NCBI RefSeq assembly: GCF_016862195.1
Contig: NZ_BOMM01000068.1
Span: 1 to 38,925 of the forward strand
DNA from: Paractinoplanes ferrugineus
GTDB taxonomy: Bacteria > Actinomycetota > Actinomycetes > Mycobacteriales > Micromonosporaceae
Length of the DNA stretch: 38,925 bases
Direction of reading: 5' to 3'
The notes beneath the pieces were generated by a model. That model had not been told where the DNA came from, ran no database searches, and saw only the letters and a program-made list of their open reading frames with translations. The translations under genes and the position numbers were made by a program. Of this stretch, positions 24,070-33,490 are shown one piece after another. The first letter of the stretch is position 1; the number at the start of each line of letters is the position of its first letter.

Positions 24070-24203
24070 AACGCCAACAGGATGGTGCCGGAGAGCCTCG
24101 ACCGACCCGGCTGACAGCACTGTCCGGGAGTGCGGACCCATCGGGAGCGCCACCTGGTCAGGGTGGGGCCACCGGTGATTCCCGGAGCCGGGCCGGTCGA
24201 GAA

Positions 24204-24238
24204 GGCGGCCGCCGAGGGAGACTTCGCCGGCGGCCGCC
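24204..24238. repeat. Perfect 11-bp inverted repeat, possible terminator
   Basis: GGCGGCCGCCG (24204-24214) and its exact complement at 24228-24238 are separated by 13 nt. It could end minus-strand transcripts of the ATP-grasp gene, although it lies about 660 nt past that stop and has no clear U-tract. Confidence 0.45.
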
Positions 24239-24435
24239 ACGCTCTATTCCGCGGCTGTCGTGAGGCCTCACTCCTTTCTACTACGCCCGCCGGCGCGCGC
24301 TACGACGGCGGGCGCTGCTGCGGATGAACGGTCGATGCCATGGCACTCGGCTCGTCGTCGGACGGCCGGCCACCCGGTGACGAACTGGGCTCAGCCTGCC
24401 GGGCGGGGGCGATCAAGGAAGAGAAAATTCGGCGC

Positions 24436-24463
24436 CTGTGGACGACACGCCGGTTATCCACAG
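24436..24463. other. Inverted pair of DnaA-box-like sequences
   Basis: TTATCCACA (24454-24462) is identical to the canonical DnaA box, and TGTGGACGA (24437-24445) is a one-mismatch actinobacterial-type box in the opposite orientation. The shared CTGTGGA/TCCACAG arms form a 7-bp inverted repeat with a 14-nt loop. Only two boxes are present, so this is not a replication origin by itself. Confidence 0.4.
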
Positions 24464-24895
24464 AGGCGGATGAGGGAGGTGCTGGTCAGGGGGATTCGTG
24501 ATCTCGTTGACAGGGACCCGACCGGCCGAACAGGGACTACAGCGCATGCGGACGAGGGAGCGTGTCGGCGTAGGACGGTTCGGCCCCGGAAAAGAGGACG
24601 GCGGGGCGCATGAGCGAGTGGCAGGGGCACGACAGATGCAAGCGAGGCGGGCGGCCGGGCCGAGGCGGGCGAGGGCCACGACAGGGCCGCCGAGTCCGGG
24701 CCCGAGAAGGAGGCCGGGGCGGCGGCGCGGGCGAGGCCTGAGCCACCAGCGCGCGAGACGGGGCCGGGGCGGCCGCCGGATGGGCTCCGCGCGGCAGTTG
24801 CGCGAGAGGCGCGCTGCGGCCCGGGGGTCGCGGGGAGGTCGCGCTGTGGCGGCGGGGCGGCCCTCGGTCGGCGGGGCGGTGCTCGCCGCGTACTT

Positions 24896-25795
24896 CTAAA
24901 GGCTCTTGAGGATCGTCTCGGCCAGGCGGTCGGCGGCGCCGGGGGCCGAGCGGAGGAAGAAGGAGGGTTCGGTCAGTTCGAGTTCGAGCAGGAGCGGGGT
25001 GCCGTCGGGGCCGGGGATGAGGTCGACCCGGGCGTAGAGCAGGGGGCCCAGGTGGGGTGGGACGGCGGCGAGGACCTTGGCGGCGGTGTCCAGTTGGGCC
25101 GGGGTGGGGGTGCGGGCACTGATGGTTTCGCTGCCGGGGTTGATCGTGCCGTCGTCGGGGCCGGTGAGCATGGGGCCTTTGCGGGCGGCGTGGCTGAAGC
25201 GCAGGGTGCCGTCGGGGCCGGCGAAGTAGAGCAGGGCGGTCTCGCCGGCGGTGTCCACGGCGGAGAGGTAGGGCTGGATCATCGCGGTGCGCCCGGCCGC
25301 GGTCAGTCTGGTGACGTGCGCGGTGGCCAGGTCGGCCTGGGCCGGCAGCGCGTAGCGGCCGGTGTCCTGGCTGCCGGCGCTGATGGTGGGTTTGACCACC
25401 CATTCGCCGGCGGACGGTGGGGTCCAGGTCTCGCCGGGGGCGACGTAGGCGGTCGGGGTGACCGGGGCGCCGGCGAGGTCGTCCAGGTAGCGCTTGTCGG
25501 TGTTCCATTCGACCACCGCCGCCGGGTTGTGCAGCCGCGGCACCGTGTGGGCCCAGGCGACGAACTCGTCGCGGCGGGGCACGTAGTCCCAGGGGGAGCG
25601 CAGGACGACGAGGTGGTAGGCGGGCCAGTCGGCGGCCGGGTCGTCCCAGCGGACGGCGTCCACGATGGCGCCGCGGGCCTGCAGGGCGTCGCGCAGCGGG
25701 AGGTCGTCGTCGTAGAGGGCCGGAAAAAGAGCACAGGTGACGAGAGCGACCCGGGATTGATCCCGGGTCGCTGGGGCAGGAAGGGACGGGGACAA
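24896..25795 (-). CDS. ATP-grasp domain ligase (RimK/DcsG-like)
   Basis: An ATP-grasp carboxylate-amine ligase-type protein of about 299 residues. Visible landmarks are the pre-ATP-grasp core RVALVTCALFP...YDDDLPL, LRSPWDY, EWNTDKRYL, the ATP-grasp lysine in EWVVKPTISAGSQDTGRY, and the metal-binding region ARVDLIPG...LLLELELTEPSFFL. The family resembles the D-cycloserine enzyme DcsG and glutathione synthetase-like proteins, but the substrate is unknown. The start is a problem: no ATG or GTG is near the RVALVTC strand where relatives begin, and the only suitable codon is TTG 25795, 2 nt past the upstream stop. A perfect 12-bp hairpin covers the codons just after it. The 5' end may be altered or under attenuation control. 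Confidence 0.75.
   Translation of the reverse strand: MSPSLPAPATRDQSRVALVTCALFPALYDDDLPLRDALQARGAIVDAVRWDDPAADWPAYHLVVLRSPWDYVPRRDEFVAWAHTVPRLHNPAAVVEWNTDKRYLDDLAGAPVTPTAYVAPGETWTPPSAGEWVVKPTISAGSQDTGRYALPAQADLATAHVTRLTAAGRTAMIQPYLSAVDTAGETALLYFAGPDGTLRFSHAARKGPMLTGPDDGTINPGSETISARTPTPAQLDTAAKVLAAVPPHLGPLLYARVDLIPGPDGTPLLLELELTEPSFFLRSAPGAADRLAETILKSL
25745..25772. terminator. Perfect 12-bp hairpin overlapping the ATP-grasp 5' end
   Basis: AGCGACCCGGGA (25745-25756) pairs perfectly with TCCCGGGTCGCT (25761-25772) across a 4-nt loop. On the minus strand it lies 25 nt past the stop of the 97-residue gene, where a terminator is expected, and a T5 run follows 17 nt further on. It also covers codons of the ATP-grasp gene, so it may act as a terminator or an attenuator. 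Confidence 0.6.
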
Positions 25796-25797
25796 GA

Positions 25798-26091
25798 TCA
25801 GCGGGCCATGCTCCGGCGCGACATCGAGCGCCACAGGTCGTTGCTGGGGCGCATCTGATCCATGAGTTCGCGCTCCCACTCGTTCTCCACTTCGACGCCG
25901 GCGTCGTCACACGCCTTGCGAGCGATGTCGGTGCCGTCGGCGAACTGGTCGGACCACTCGCCGTCCTGGCCGACGAGGACGATGCGGGCGCCACGCTTGC
26001 CGACGTACTCAATAACCGCTTTCGCGCCCCCGTGGCCGGCGGCGAAGGATTTGATCCCCGCGGTCAGTGTCGTATCGGAACCTTGAGCCAT
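25798..26091 (-). CDS. Conserved 97-residue protein of unknown function
   Basis: A small cytosolic alpha/beta-looking protein that I do not assign to a named family. It starts MAQGSDTTLTAGIKSFAAGH and contains a strand-like core, GARIVLVGQDGEWSDQ, then helical ARKACDDAGVEVENEWEREL, ending in a basic tail (RSMSRRSMAR). Its composition and codon use look like a genuine gene. The ATG at 26091 is preceded, at exactly 7 nt, by TACTCT, supporting a leaderless start; an in-frame extension to 26184 lacks protein-like composition and was rejected. It precedes the ATP-grasp gene on the same strand. Confidence 0.75.
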   Translation of the reverse strand: MAQGSDTTLTAGIKSFAAGHGGAKAVIEYVGKRGARIVLVGQDGEWSDQFADGTDIARKACDDAGVEVENEWERELMDQMRPSNDLWRSMSRRSMAR

Positions 26092-26098
26092 GACGGGA

Positions 26099-26104
26099 AG
26101 AGTA
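26099..26104 (-). promoter_or_regulatory. -10 hexamer TACTCT, leaderless
   Basis: TACTCT on the minus strand ends 7 nt before ATG 26091. No ribosome site is present. Confidence 0.5.
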
Positions 26105-26274
26105 AGCACGTTTGCTGGCGGAGCCGGCATGGCTGGTTGCCTTTTGTGACGACAATAACCAGGGGGTTTACCTGCTGGACTCATTGCTATGGGCGGATTA
26201 CGCCCGAATTGTCCGCATCAACAGGTTTCCATCGACAGAGTGATAAGCCGTTACCTTTATAACCGACAAAACGG

Positions 26275-27222
26275 TCAAATCAGGGCGTCGACCGCGACCG
26301 CGATGAAGAGGATCGTCAGGTACGTGATGGACCAGTGGAACAGCCGCATCGGCTTGGCCGGCCCGCCCTTGCGGGTGCGGTTGACGAGCAGGAGCGCCTC
26401 GCCGAGGAAGAGCGCCCCGGTGACGATCGCGGTGCCGCCGTAGATCGGGCCGAGCCCCAGCGGCCAGGCCGCCAGCGAGGCGACCACGGTGAGGACCGTG
26501 TAGAGCACGATCTCGAAGTTGACCCGGCCCACGGAGCGCACGACCGGCAGCATCGGGACGTTGGCGCGGGCGTAGTCGTCCTTGTACTTGATGGCGAGTG
26601 CGTAGAAGTGCGGCATCTGCCAAAAGAAGACAACGGCGAAAAGCGCCCATCCCAGCGGGGCCACCGTGCCGGTGACCGCGGCCCAGCCGATGATCACCGG
26701 GGCCGCTCCGCAGATGCCGCCCCAGAAGGTGTTGGCGGGCGTGCGGCGCTTGAGCCACATCGTGTAGACGATGTCGTAGTAGAAGATGGCGGCCGCGGTC
26801 AGCGCCGTGGCGAGCCAGTTGCTGAAGACCGCCATCAGCGCCACGGAGATCACCGCGAGGGTCAGGCCGAAGATCAGCACCGCCCGCGGGGTCACGCTGT
26901 GTGCCGGGAGCGGGCGCCGCTTGGTGCGCCGCATCAGCTGGTCGATGTCCCGGTCGATGTAGCAGTTGAGCGCGCTCGCCGCGCCACCCGCGAGACCGCC
27001 GCCCACCAGCACCACGGCGAGGGTGGACAGGTCGGGCCACCCACCGGACGCGAGCATCAGCGTGGGCACCGCGGTGACCAGGAGAAGCTCGACGATCTGC
27101 GGTTTGGTGAGCGCCAGATAGGCGCGGAACACGGCGAACGGAGCGCGGCGGGTCTCGGTGCGGGCCGCCGAAGCGGCGCCGGGCGCCCGTCCGGGGACGG
27201 GACGCTCGGTGATCATGCTCAC
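26275..27222 (-). CDS. ctaB: Protoheme IX farnesyltransferase (heme O synthase)
   Basis: A 315-residue UbiA-type prenyltransferase that transfers a farnesyl group to heme B to make heme O, the precursor used by the heme A synthase. The first aspartate-rich motif is NCYIDRDIDQLMRRTKRRPL, and the second region is ALAIKYKDDYARANVPMLPV. About nine transmembrane helices are present, after a basic N-terminus. Start GTG 27222 is chosen for its better distance from GGAGGGTGG; the ATG at 27216 two codons later is an alternative. It is divergent from tkt, as commonly found in Actinobacteria, with 253 nt between the two starts. Confidence 0.94.
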   Translation of the reverse strand: MSMITERPVPGRAPGAASAARTETRRAPFAVFRAYLALTKPQIVELLLVTAVPTLMLASGGWPDLSTLAVVLVGGGLAGGAASALNCYIDRDIDQLMRRTKRRPLPAHSVTPRAVLIFGLTLAVISVALMAVFSNWLATALTAAAIFYYDIVYTMWLKRRTPANTFWGGICGAAPVIIGWAAVTGTVAPLGWALFAVVFFWQMPHFYALAIKYKDDYARANVPMLPVVRSVGRVNFEIVLYTVLTVVASLAAWPLGLGPIYGGTAIVTGALFLGEALLLVNRTRKGGPAKPMRLFHWSITYLTILFIAVAVDALI

Positions 27223-27422
27223 GGACTGCCACCCTCCGGCATCGGCACTAGCCAACTCACGACCATTGCCGGCTGTAGCCGGCGGCACGCTCGGACAGCC
27301 TACGCGCAGTCGAATGCGCTGCTCCGGCGACCCGGGGCCGAGGGCGGTCGGCGCACGTGGCGTGTCCGCTCTCAGCGTATGGGCCTGAGGCGTTCCCCCG
27401 GCGCGGGTTTACCGCAAGTGGA

Positions 27423-27428
27423 TAGGGT
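27423..27428 (+). promoter_or_regulatory. Possible tkt -10 hexamer TAGGGT
   Basis: TAGGGT lies 47 nt upstream of the tkt GTG, so tkt would have a short 5' leader with the AGGAG site. No good -35 is visible. Confidence 0.3.
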
Positions 27429-27475
27429 CAACCTAGAAAAGGCTTCCTAATTCATGCCCGAGGAGCAAAACCGAC

Positions 27476-29605
27476 GTGGCTGCCACAGATCCTGCTCTCC
27501 ATTGGTCCGACCTAGACCGTAAAGCGGTGGACACCGTCCGGGTCCTGGCGATGGACGCCGTCGAGAAATCCGGCAACGGTCACCCCGGTACGGCCATGAG
27601 CCTCGCGCCTGCCGCCTACCTGCTGTTCAACCGGGTCATGCGGCACGACCCGACCGACCCGCACTGGGCCGGACGCGACCGCTTCGTGCTCTCCTGTGGG
27701 CACTCCAGCCTCACCCTCTACGTTCAGCTCTACCTCTCCGGCTACGGCCTGGCGCTGGACGATCTGAAGTCGCTGCGCCAGTGGGACTCGCTGACCCCCG
27801 GGCACCCGGAGTACGGCCACACCCCCGGCGTCGAGATCACCACCGGCCCGCTGGGCCAGGGCATCGGCAACGCGGTCGGCATGGCGATGGCGGCCCGCCG
27901 CGAGCGCGGCCTGTTCGACCCGGACACCGACGCCGGCAACTCGGTGTTCGACCACCAGGTCTACGCCCTGTGCTCGGACGGCGACATCGAGGAGGGCGTC
28001 AGCCACGAGTCGAGCGCCATCGCCGGGGTGCAGAAGCTCGGCAACCTCACGGTGATCTACGACGACAACGAGATCTCCATCGAGGACGACACCCGGATCG
28101 CCAAGAACGAGGACGTCGGCGCCCGGTACGCGGCCTACGGCTGGGACGTGCGGCACGTCGACTGGCGCAAGGGCGACCCGGCCGAGGGCGAGTACAACGA
28201 GGACGTCGAGGCGCTCTACAAGGAGATCCTCGCCGGGCACAAGGTGACCGACCGGCCGACGTTCATCGTCCTCAAGACGATCATCGGCTACCCGTCGCCG
28301 AACAAGCAGAACACCGGCAAGATCCACGGCTCGGCGCTGGGTGCCGACGAGGTCGCCGCCACCAAGAAGGTTCTCGGCTGGGACCCGAACGAGACGTTCG
28401 CGGTCGCCGAGGACGTGCTGGCGCACACCCGCGCGGTGTCCGAGCGGGGCCGGGCGGCGCACGCCGAGTGGCAGAAGTCGTTCGACGCGTGGGCCGGCGC
28501 CAACGCCGAGGCCAAGAAGCTGTTCGACCGGCTCGAGGCGAAGAAGCTGCCGGAGGGCTGGTTCGACGCCGTCCCGGTGTTCCCGGCCGACGAGAAGGGT
28601 CTCGCCACCCGGGCCGCGAGCGGCAAGGTGCTCGACGCGCTCGCGCCGGTGCTGCCGGAGCTGTGGGGCGGTTCGGCCGACCTGGCCGAGAGCAACAACA
28701 CCACGATGAAGGGCGAGCCGTCGTTCATCCCGGCGGAGTACGCCACCAAGGCGTTCCCGGGCAACGAGTTCGGCCGCACGCTGCACTTCGGCATCCGCGA
28801 GCACGGCATGGGCTCGATCCTCAACGGCATCACCGTGCACGGCGGCACCCGCCCGTACGGTGGCACCTTCCTGGTGTTCAGCGACTACATGCGGGGTGCC
28901 GTCCGGCTCTCCGCGCTGATGAAGCTGCCGGTCGTCTACGTGTGGACGCACGACTCGATCGGTCTCGGCGAGGACGGCCCGACGCACCAGCCGATCGAGA
29001 CCGTCTCCGCGCTGCGCGCCATCGTCGGCCTCGACGTGGTCCGCCCGGCCGACGCCAACGAGACCGCCTGGGCCTGGCGCGGTGCGCTCGAGCACATCGA
29101 CCGGCCGACCGCGCTCGCGCTGTCCCGGCAGAACCTCCCGACGATCGACCGCGAGAAGTACGCGTCGGCGGAGGGCACCCTCAAGGGCGGCTACATCCTG
29201 TCCGAGGCGACCGGCGGCCAGCCGTCGGTGATCCTCATCGGCACCGGCTCCGAGGTGCAGCTCTGCCTCGCCGCCCAGGAGCGCCTGGAGGCCCAGGGCA
29301 CCCCGACCCGGGTCGTGTCGATGCCGTGCCAGGAGTGGTTCTACGAGCAGGACACCGCCTACCAGCAGGAGGTTCTGCCGCGTGGGGTCAAGGCGCGGGT
29401 GACCGTGGAAGCGGGGATCCGGATGAGCTGGGACCGCATCCTCGGTGACGCGGGCGAGCCGGTGAGCATCGAGCACTACGGCGCCAGCGCGCCCGCCAAG
29501 ATCCTTTTCGAGCAGTTCGGGTTCACCGCGGACAACGTGGTGGCGAAGGCCAACGCCGCCCTGGCCAAGGTCGGCGCGATCACCGGTCACAAGACCGGCA
29601 ACTGA
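27476..29605 (+). CDS. tkt: Transketolase
   Basis: A 709-residue thiamine diphosphate enzyme moving two-carbon units in the pentose phosphate pathway. The N-terminal domain has NGHPGTAMSLAP, GPLGQGIGNAVGMA and the ThDP/Mg motif SDGDIEEGVSHE with YDDNEISIEDD; the middle domain has GIREHGMGSILNGI and GEDGPTHQPIE; the C-terminal domain ends with VEAGIRMSWDRILG. Length is normal. Start GTG 27476 follows AGGAG at a 10-nt distance. tal follows after 52 nt, so both are probably co-transcribed. It is divergent from ctaB. Confidence 0.97.
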   Translation: MAATDPALHWSDLDRKAVDTVRVLAMDAVEKSGNGHPGTAMSLAPAAYLLFNRVMRHDPTDPHWAGRDRFVLSCGHSSLTLYVQLYLSGYGLALDDLKSLRQWDSLTPGHPEYGHTPGVEITTGPLGQGIGNAVGMAMAARRERGLFDPDTDAGNSVFDHQVYALCSDGDIEEGVSHESSAIAGVQKLGNLTVIYDDNEISIEDDTRIAKNEDVGARYAAYGWDVRHVDWRKGDPAEGEYNEDVEALYKEILAGHKVTDRPTFIVLKTIIGYPSPNKQNTGKIHGSALGADEVAATKKVLGWDPNETFAVAEDVLAHTRAVSERGRAAHAEWQKSFDAWAGANAEAKKLFDRLEAKKLPEGWFDAVPVFPADEKGLATRAASGKVLDALAPVLPELWGGSADLAESNNTTMKGEPSFIPAEYATKAFPGNEFGRTLHFGIREHGMGSILNGITVHGGTRPYGGTFLVFSDYMRGAVRLSALMKLPVVYVWTHDSIGLGEDGPTHQPIETVSALRAIVGLDVVRPADANETAWAWRGALEHIDRPTALALSRQNLPTIDREKYASAEGTLKGGYILSEATGGQPSVILIGTGSEVQLCLAAQERLEAQGTPTRVVSMPCQEWFYEQDTAYQQEVLPRGVKARVTVEAGIRMSWDRILGDAGEPVSIEHYGASAPAKILFEQFGFTADNVVAKANAALAKVGAITGHKTGN

Positions 29606-29657
29606 GCTGACCAAGGCGGCTTCGCGCAAAGCGACGCCACAAGAAAGAGGAGTACGC

Positions 29658-30794
29658 ATGACCGACAGGCTGGCCGAGCTTTCCGCCCAAGGTGTGGCGG
29701 TCTGGCTCGACGATCTCTCCCGCGTCCGCCTTACCACCGGTTCCCTCGACAAGCTGCGCCGTGAGCAGCACGTCGTCGGGGTGACCACCAACCCGAGCAT
29801 CTTCCAGAAGGCCCTGTCCGACGCGGACGCCTACGACTCGCAGCTGCGTGACCTGGCGGCGCAGAAGGTCACGGTCGAGGAGGCCGTGCGCCTGATGACG
29901 GCCAGGGACGTCCGGGCCGCGTGCGACGTGATGCGCCCCGAGTACGACCGGTCGAACGGCGTCGACGGCCGGGTCTCGATCGAGGTCGACCCGCGCAAGG
30001 CGCACGAGACCGCGAGCACCGTGGCCGAGGCCAAGACCCTGTGGTGGCTCGTCGACCGGGAGAACCTCTACATCAAGATCCCGGCGACCCTGGCGGGTCT
30101 GCCGGCGATCACCGCCACCCTGGCCGAAGGCATCAGCGTGAACGTGACGCTGATCTTCTCGCTGGAGCGCTACCGGGCGGTCATGGAGGCGTTCCTGGCC
30201 GGTCTCGAGCAGGCCAAGGCCAACGGCCACGACCTGTCCAAGATCGGTTCGGTGGCGTCGTTCTTCGTCTCCCGGGTGGACTCCGAGGTCGACAAGCGGC
30301 TCGACAAGATCGGCTCGGACGAGGCGAAGTCGCTCAAGGGCAAGGCCGCCATCGCCAACGCCCAGCTGGCGTACGAGGCGTACAAGGAGGTCTTCGGCAC
30401 CGACCGGTGGAAGGCCCTCGAGTCGGCCGGCGCCCAGGCACAGCGTCCGCTGTGGGCGTCCACGTCGACGAAGAGCCCCGAGTTCAAGGACACGATCTAC
30501 GTCGAGGAACTGATCGCTCCCGGGACGGTCAACACCATGCCCGAGTCCGTGATCTTCGCGTACGAGGACCACGGTGACACCCGTGGCGACACCGTGTCCG
30601 GCTCGTTCGACGCCGCCAAGAAGGTCATGACCGACCTGGCCGGTGTGGGCATCGACTTCAACGACGTCGTCAAGGTCCTCGAGGACGAGGGCGTCGACAA
30701 GTTCGAGGTCAGCTGGAAGGAACTGCTCGAGGGCGTCGACAAGTCGCTGAAGGCGGCCGCTGCCGGCTCCGGCAGCCCGAGCGACGCGGCCTGA
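29658..30794 (+). CDS. tal: Transaldolase
   Basis: A 378-residue transaldolase of the long actinobacterial type, moving a dihydroxyacetone unit in the non-oxidative pentose phosphate pathway. The Schiff-base lysine is K140 in NLYIKIPAT. Other landmarks are GVTTNPSIFQKAL (41-53) and VASFFVSRVDSEVDKRL. ATG 29658 has GAGGAG at a good distance. The gene ends 12 nt before a perfect 10-bp hairpin that partly separates it from zwf. Confidence 0.97.
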   Translation: MTDRLAELSAQGVAVWLDDLSRVRLTTGSLDKLRREQHVVGVTTNPSIFQKALSDADAYDSQLRDLAAQKVTVEEAVRLMTARDVRAACDVMRPEYDRSNGVDGRVSIEVDPRKAHETASTVAEAKTLWWLVDRENLYIKIPATLAGLPAITATLAEGISVNVTLIFSLERYRAVMEAFLAGLEQAKANGHDLSKIGSVASFFVSRVDSEVDKRLDKIGSDEAKSLKGKAAIANAQLAYEAYKEVFGTDRWKALESAGAQAQRPLWASTSTKSPEFKDTIYVEELIAPGTVNTMPESVIFAYEDHGDTRGDTVSGSFDAAKKVMTDLAGVGIDFNDVVKVLEDEGVDKFEVSWKELLEGVDKSLKAAAAGSGSPSDAA

Positions 30795-30805
30795 TTCCCC
30801 GCTGC

Positions 30806-30831
30806 GGCCCGCGGGCGAAAACCCGCGGGCC
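30806..30831 (+). terminator. Perfect 10-bp hairpin after tal
   Basis: GGCCCGCGGG (30806-30815) and CCCGCGGGCC (30822-30831) flank a CGAAAA loop. No U-tract follows. It lies between tal and zwf, both on the plus strand, and zwf has its own candidate promoter just downstream. Confidence 0.7.
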
Positions 30832-30855
30832 CCGGCATCTTCACCCGAGAACTGG

Positions 30856-30861
30856 CAGGAT
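30856..30861 (+). promoter_or_regulatory. -10-like hexamer CAGGAT before zwf
   Basis: CAGGAT ends 7 nt before GTG 30869, the same hexamer and spacing as at the alkylation repair gene. It would make ATG 30860 impossible as a start and give zwf its own leaderless promoter after the tal terminator. Confidence 0.42.
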
Positions 30862-30868
30862 GGATCAC

Positions 30869-32386
<1,518 letters not shown>

Positions 32387-32402
32387 TGGATAGGGGAACG
32401 AA

Positions 32403-33419
32403 ATGATCGGCTTGTGGGACACCAACGGCAACGAGGTCATCAAGGCCCTCGCGGCCGAGCGGCGCAGTGCCGGCGGCGTGGCCTCCGGCCTCGCCCTGAC
32501 CCTGGTCGCCGTGGTGGAGGAGAAGAAGGTCCGGGAGGCCGAGGCGGCCGCGACGATCGCCGCCGCCGCGCACCCCTGCCGGCTTCTCATCGTGGTCCGC
32601 TCCGACATGGAGGGCCGCAGCCGCCTCGACGCCGAGATCGTCGTGGGTGGCCGGCTCGGCCCGGCCGAGGCGGTCGTCATGCGGATGTACGGTCGTCTCG
32701 CGCTGCACGCCGAGTCGGTCGTCATGCCGCTGCTCGCCCCGGACGTCCCGGTGGTCACCTGGTGGCACCAGGAGCCGCCGGACATGATCGCCAACGACTT
32801 CCTGGGCGTCGTGGCCGACCGGCGCATCACCGACTGCGCGCAGGCACCCGACCCGGTGGCGGCGCTGCGCCAGCGGGCGGCCGACTACGCCCCCGGCGAC
32901 ACCGACCTCACCTGGACCCGCATCACGCTGTGGCGCACCCTGGTGGCCGGCGCCTTCGACACCACCGACGAGCGGGTCATCGGCGCCACCATCGTCGCGC
33001 CGGAGAAGGACCCGACGGCCTGGCTGATGAAGGGCTGGCTGCAGTCCCGCCTCGGCATCGAGCCGAAGCTGGAGGCCTCCGACCGCTCCCCGCGGATGCA
33101 CTCGGTGGAGCTGCAGTGCGCCAACGGCGACTGCGTGCGGGTGACCCGCGAGGAGAACACCGCGCTGTTCAGCCGCACCGGCCAGGAGGACCGCTACATG
33201 CCGTTGCCGAAGCGGCCGGTCGGTGACGAACTGGCTGAGGAGCTGCGCCGGCTCGACGCCGACCAGATCTACTCGGAGGCCCTGGGCGCCATGGCCGGGG
33301 CCACCGGGCTCGACCACAAGCCGCCCATGCGGGTGCACGTGTGGAAGGACCCGGCGCTCGCCGCCCGCGCGGGCGAGGAGGCCGGCGCCATGGCCGGTCC
33401 CGGCGGCACCGCCGCCTGA
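32403..33419 (+). CDS. opcA: Glucose-6-phosphate dehydrogenase assembly protein OpcA
   Basis: A 338-residue OpcA, required for oligomerisation and redox activation of glucose-6-phosphate dehydrogenase in cyanobacteria and actinobacteria. It opens MIGLWDTNGNEVIKALAAER and shows the conserved segments AHPCRLLIVV, VVMPLLAPDVPVVTWW and LWRTLVAGAFD. It follows zwf by 16 nt with AGGGGA before the ATG, so it is co-transcribed with its partner enzyme. Its 3' end is followed by a strong hairpin. Confidence 0.95.
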   Translation: MIGLWDTNGNEVIKALAAERRSAGGVASGLALTLVAVVEEKKVREAEAAATIAAAAHPCRLLIVVRSDMEGRSRLDAEIVVGGRLGPAEAVVMRMYGRLALHAESVVMPLLAPDVPVVTWWHQEPPDMIANDFLGVVADRRITDCAQAPDPVAALRQRAADYAPGDTDLTWTRITLWRTLVAGAFDTTDERVIGATIVAPEKDPTAWLMKGWLQSRLGIEPKLEASDRSPRMHSVELQCANGDCVRVTREENTALFSRTGQEDRYMPLPKRPVGDELAEELRRLDADQIYSEALGAMAGATGLDHKPPMRVHVWKDPALAARAGEEAGAMAGPGGTAA

Positions 33420-33440
33420 CACCCCCGGTAAATCGAAGCA

Positions 33441-33470
33441 GGGCCGCCCGCCGTCGCCGGTGGGCGGCCC
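33441..33470 (+). terminator. Strong hairpin after opcA
   Basis: GGGCCGCCC (33441-33449) pairs with GGGCGGCCC (33462-33470), and the inner GCCG/CGGT extends it to 13 bp with one G-T pair and a TCGC loop. A short TT follows. It probably ends most zwf-opcA transcripts, leaving pgl to be read through or separately started. Confidence 0.72.
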
Positions 33471-33490
33471 TTCCGCCTTAGGAGGCGTAA

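Larger units (their letters stand above)
24070..24895. other. Long non-coding spacer, G-rich toward its right end
   Basis: No protein with recognisable character is encoded in these 826 nt; the open frames are Arg/Gly/Pro-rich and lack ribosome sites. The stretch contains an 11-bp perfect inverted repeat (24204-24238), two inverted DnaA-box-like sequences (24437-24462) and, from about 24540, a strongly G-rich plus strand. It separates the divergent PadR promoter from the 3' end of the ATP-grasp gene. Confidence 0.5.

Noticed and set aside
24436..24463. Chromosomal replication origin
   Set aside because: Only two DnaA-box-like sequences are visible, with no AT-rich unwinding region and no dnaA, dnaN or recF nearby.
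24498..24899. Arg-rich 133-codon plus-strand frame in the spacer
   Set aside because: No ribosome site and extreme composition; it arises from G-rich DNA with few stop codons.
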